DNA from: Sordaria brevicollis
Lineage: Eukaryota; Ascomycota; Sordariomycetes; Sordariales; Sordariaceae
Assembly (NCBI GenBank): GCA_033439795.1
Contig: JAUTDP010000012.1
Span: 2,290,151-2,354,150, forward strand
Reading direction: 5' to 3'
DNA: 64,000 nucleotides
Shown: piece after piece, positions 63,503 through 64,000 of the stretch
Layout of the letters: each line of letters opens with the position of its first letter
Position numbering within the stretch: the first letter of the stretch is position 1
Notes under the pieces: generated by a model
What the model was told of the DNA's origin: nothing
What the model saw: only the letters and a program-made list of their open reading frames with translations
The model's database searches: none
Position numbers and translations under genes: made by a program

Positions 63503-63963
63503 TTAAGCAGAGCCCTTAGACCTAGCCTCGATCTGCATCGGGTGCGTGCCCTTGACCCACGGCTCGACCTGGACGTTCCACTGTTTTTGCGCCGTCTTGA
63601 CCAGCTCCTTGTAAGCCTCGAGGTACTCGGCCGGGTCGACCTTCTTGTCCTCGCCATCATCCTTCTTAGCATCCTTGCCAGTGGACTTCTTGCCCTCAGG
63701 CTTGAGCATGACGACGGAGGTGGCGCGCTTGGTGCAAGCGGCAACGCCCAAGTCGGCGCGGGAGCGGATGTAGAGGTAAGGGACGCCGTGCTCCTCGCAC
63801 AGGATGGGGAAGTGCATGATCACGTCCATGGGCGAGATGTCGCCGGCGATGATGACGAGGCCGGGAGCGTCGGCGGGAGGGCTGGCGGCGGTGCGGAGGG
63901 GGCACTTCTTGATGGCCTTTTCGCATTCTTTGACGCCGCGGTGGATGGACTTGAGTTTGGCGC
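63503..63963 (-). CDS. nhp2: H/ACA ribonucleoprotein subunit NHP2, 3' exon (partial)
   Basis: The last exon of NHP2, cut by the window end on its 5' side. The acceptor at 63,964 (branch CTGAC, then GACTCCAG) is followed by 153 codons. NHP2 is an L7Ae-family protein of H/ACA snoRNPs, which guide pseudouridylation of rRNA and act in telomerase RNP in some organisms. Visible family features: RGVKECEKAIKK, LVIIAGDISPMDVIMHFPILCE, the Lys-loop region GVPYLYIRSRADLG and TKRATSVVMLK. A Lys/Asp-rich insert of about 20 residues follows Val-Met-Leu, then a conserved C-terminal helix (EYLEAYKELVK). The residual 63,964-64,000 is intron. Confidence 0.87.
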
Positions 63964-64000
63964 CTGGAGTCACGATTCTGTCAGCATTGGTTTTGTAAAA

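Overview
The window reads as nuclear DNA of a filamentous ascomycete of the Neurospora/Sordaria type. Three things support this: short GT-AG introns with CTAAC/CTGAC branch sites, fungal single-copy genes in both orientations, and 20.6 kb of extremely AT-rich DNA in which CpA and TpG are almost absent, the mark of repeat-induced point mutation (RIP). Genus is an inference; no species-specific marker was checked.

1-20,640: a RIP-silenced heterochromatic block. It holds relics of three Ty3/gypsy chromovirus-type LTR retrotransposons: one on the + strand (about 1-3,600), one on the - strand split into 5,575-8,149 and 16,012-17,792, and one nearly complete + strand copy (8,150-16,011) nested in the gag of the second. 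The nested copy has two 208-bp LTRs and a 5-bp target duplication that RIP has changed differently on each side. Two patches of normal composition (about 5,340-5,575 and 17,625-17,792) interrupt the AT-rich DNA. 3,600-5,340 and 17,793-20,640 are RIP-mutated but unassigned.

20,640-64,000: euchromatin. In order: a 3-methyladenine DNA glycosylase (-); Golgi mannan polymerase subunit MNN9 (+, six exons); a FabG-like short-chain dehydrogenase (-) divergent from the N-terminal acetyltransferase NAA10/ARD1 (+); an SPF45/RBM17-like splicing factor (+); a gene-poor 5.7-kb stretch with a frameshifted, probably dead gene (-); a 73-residue one-helix membrane protein (-); a mitochondrial NAD+-carrier-like protein (-); complex III subunit QCR7 (+); an REX3-type RNA exonuclease (-); prohibitin-1 (-) divergent from complex III subunit QCR8 (+); a NEM1/CTDNEP1-type lipid phosphatase (+); a small DUF1761-like membrane protein (+); and the 3' part of the H/ACA snoRNP protein NHP2 (-), cut by the window end.

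Functionally the genes are mostly housekeeping. Mitochondrial ones are concentrated at 43-55 kb (NAD+ carrier, two complex III subunits, prohibitin). No CRISPR array, operon, rRNA or convincing tRNA was seen. I found no clear new multi-gene system. The items most worth a second look are the nested retrotransposon with its RIP-decayed target duplication, the in-frame post-stop duplicate of the REX3 tail, the small membrane protein, and the frameshifted 38.3-39.3 kb gene.
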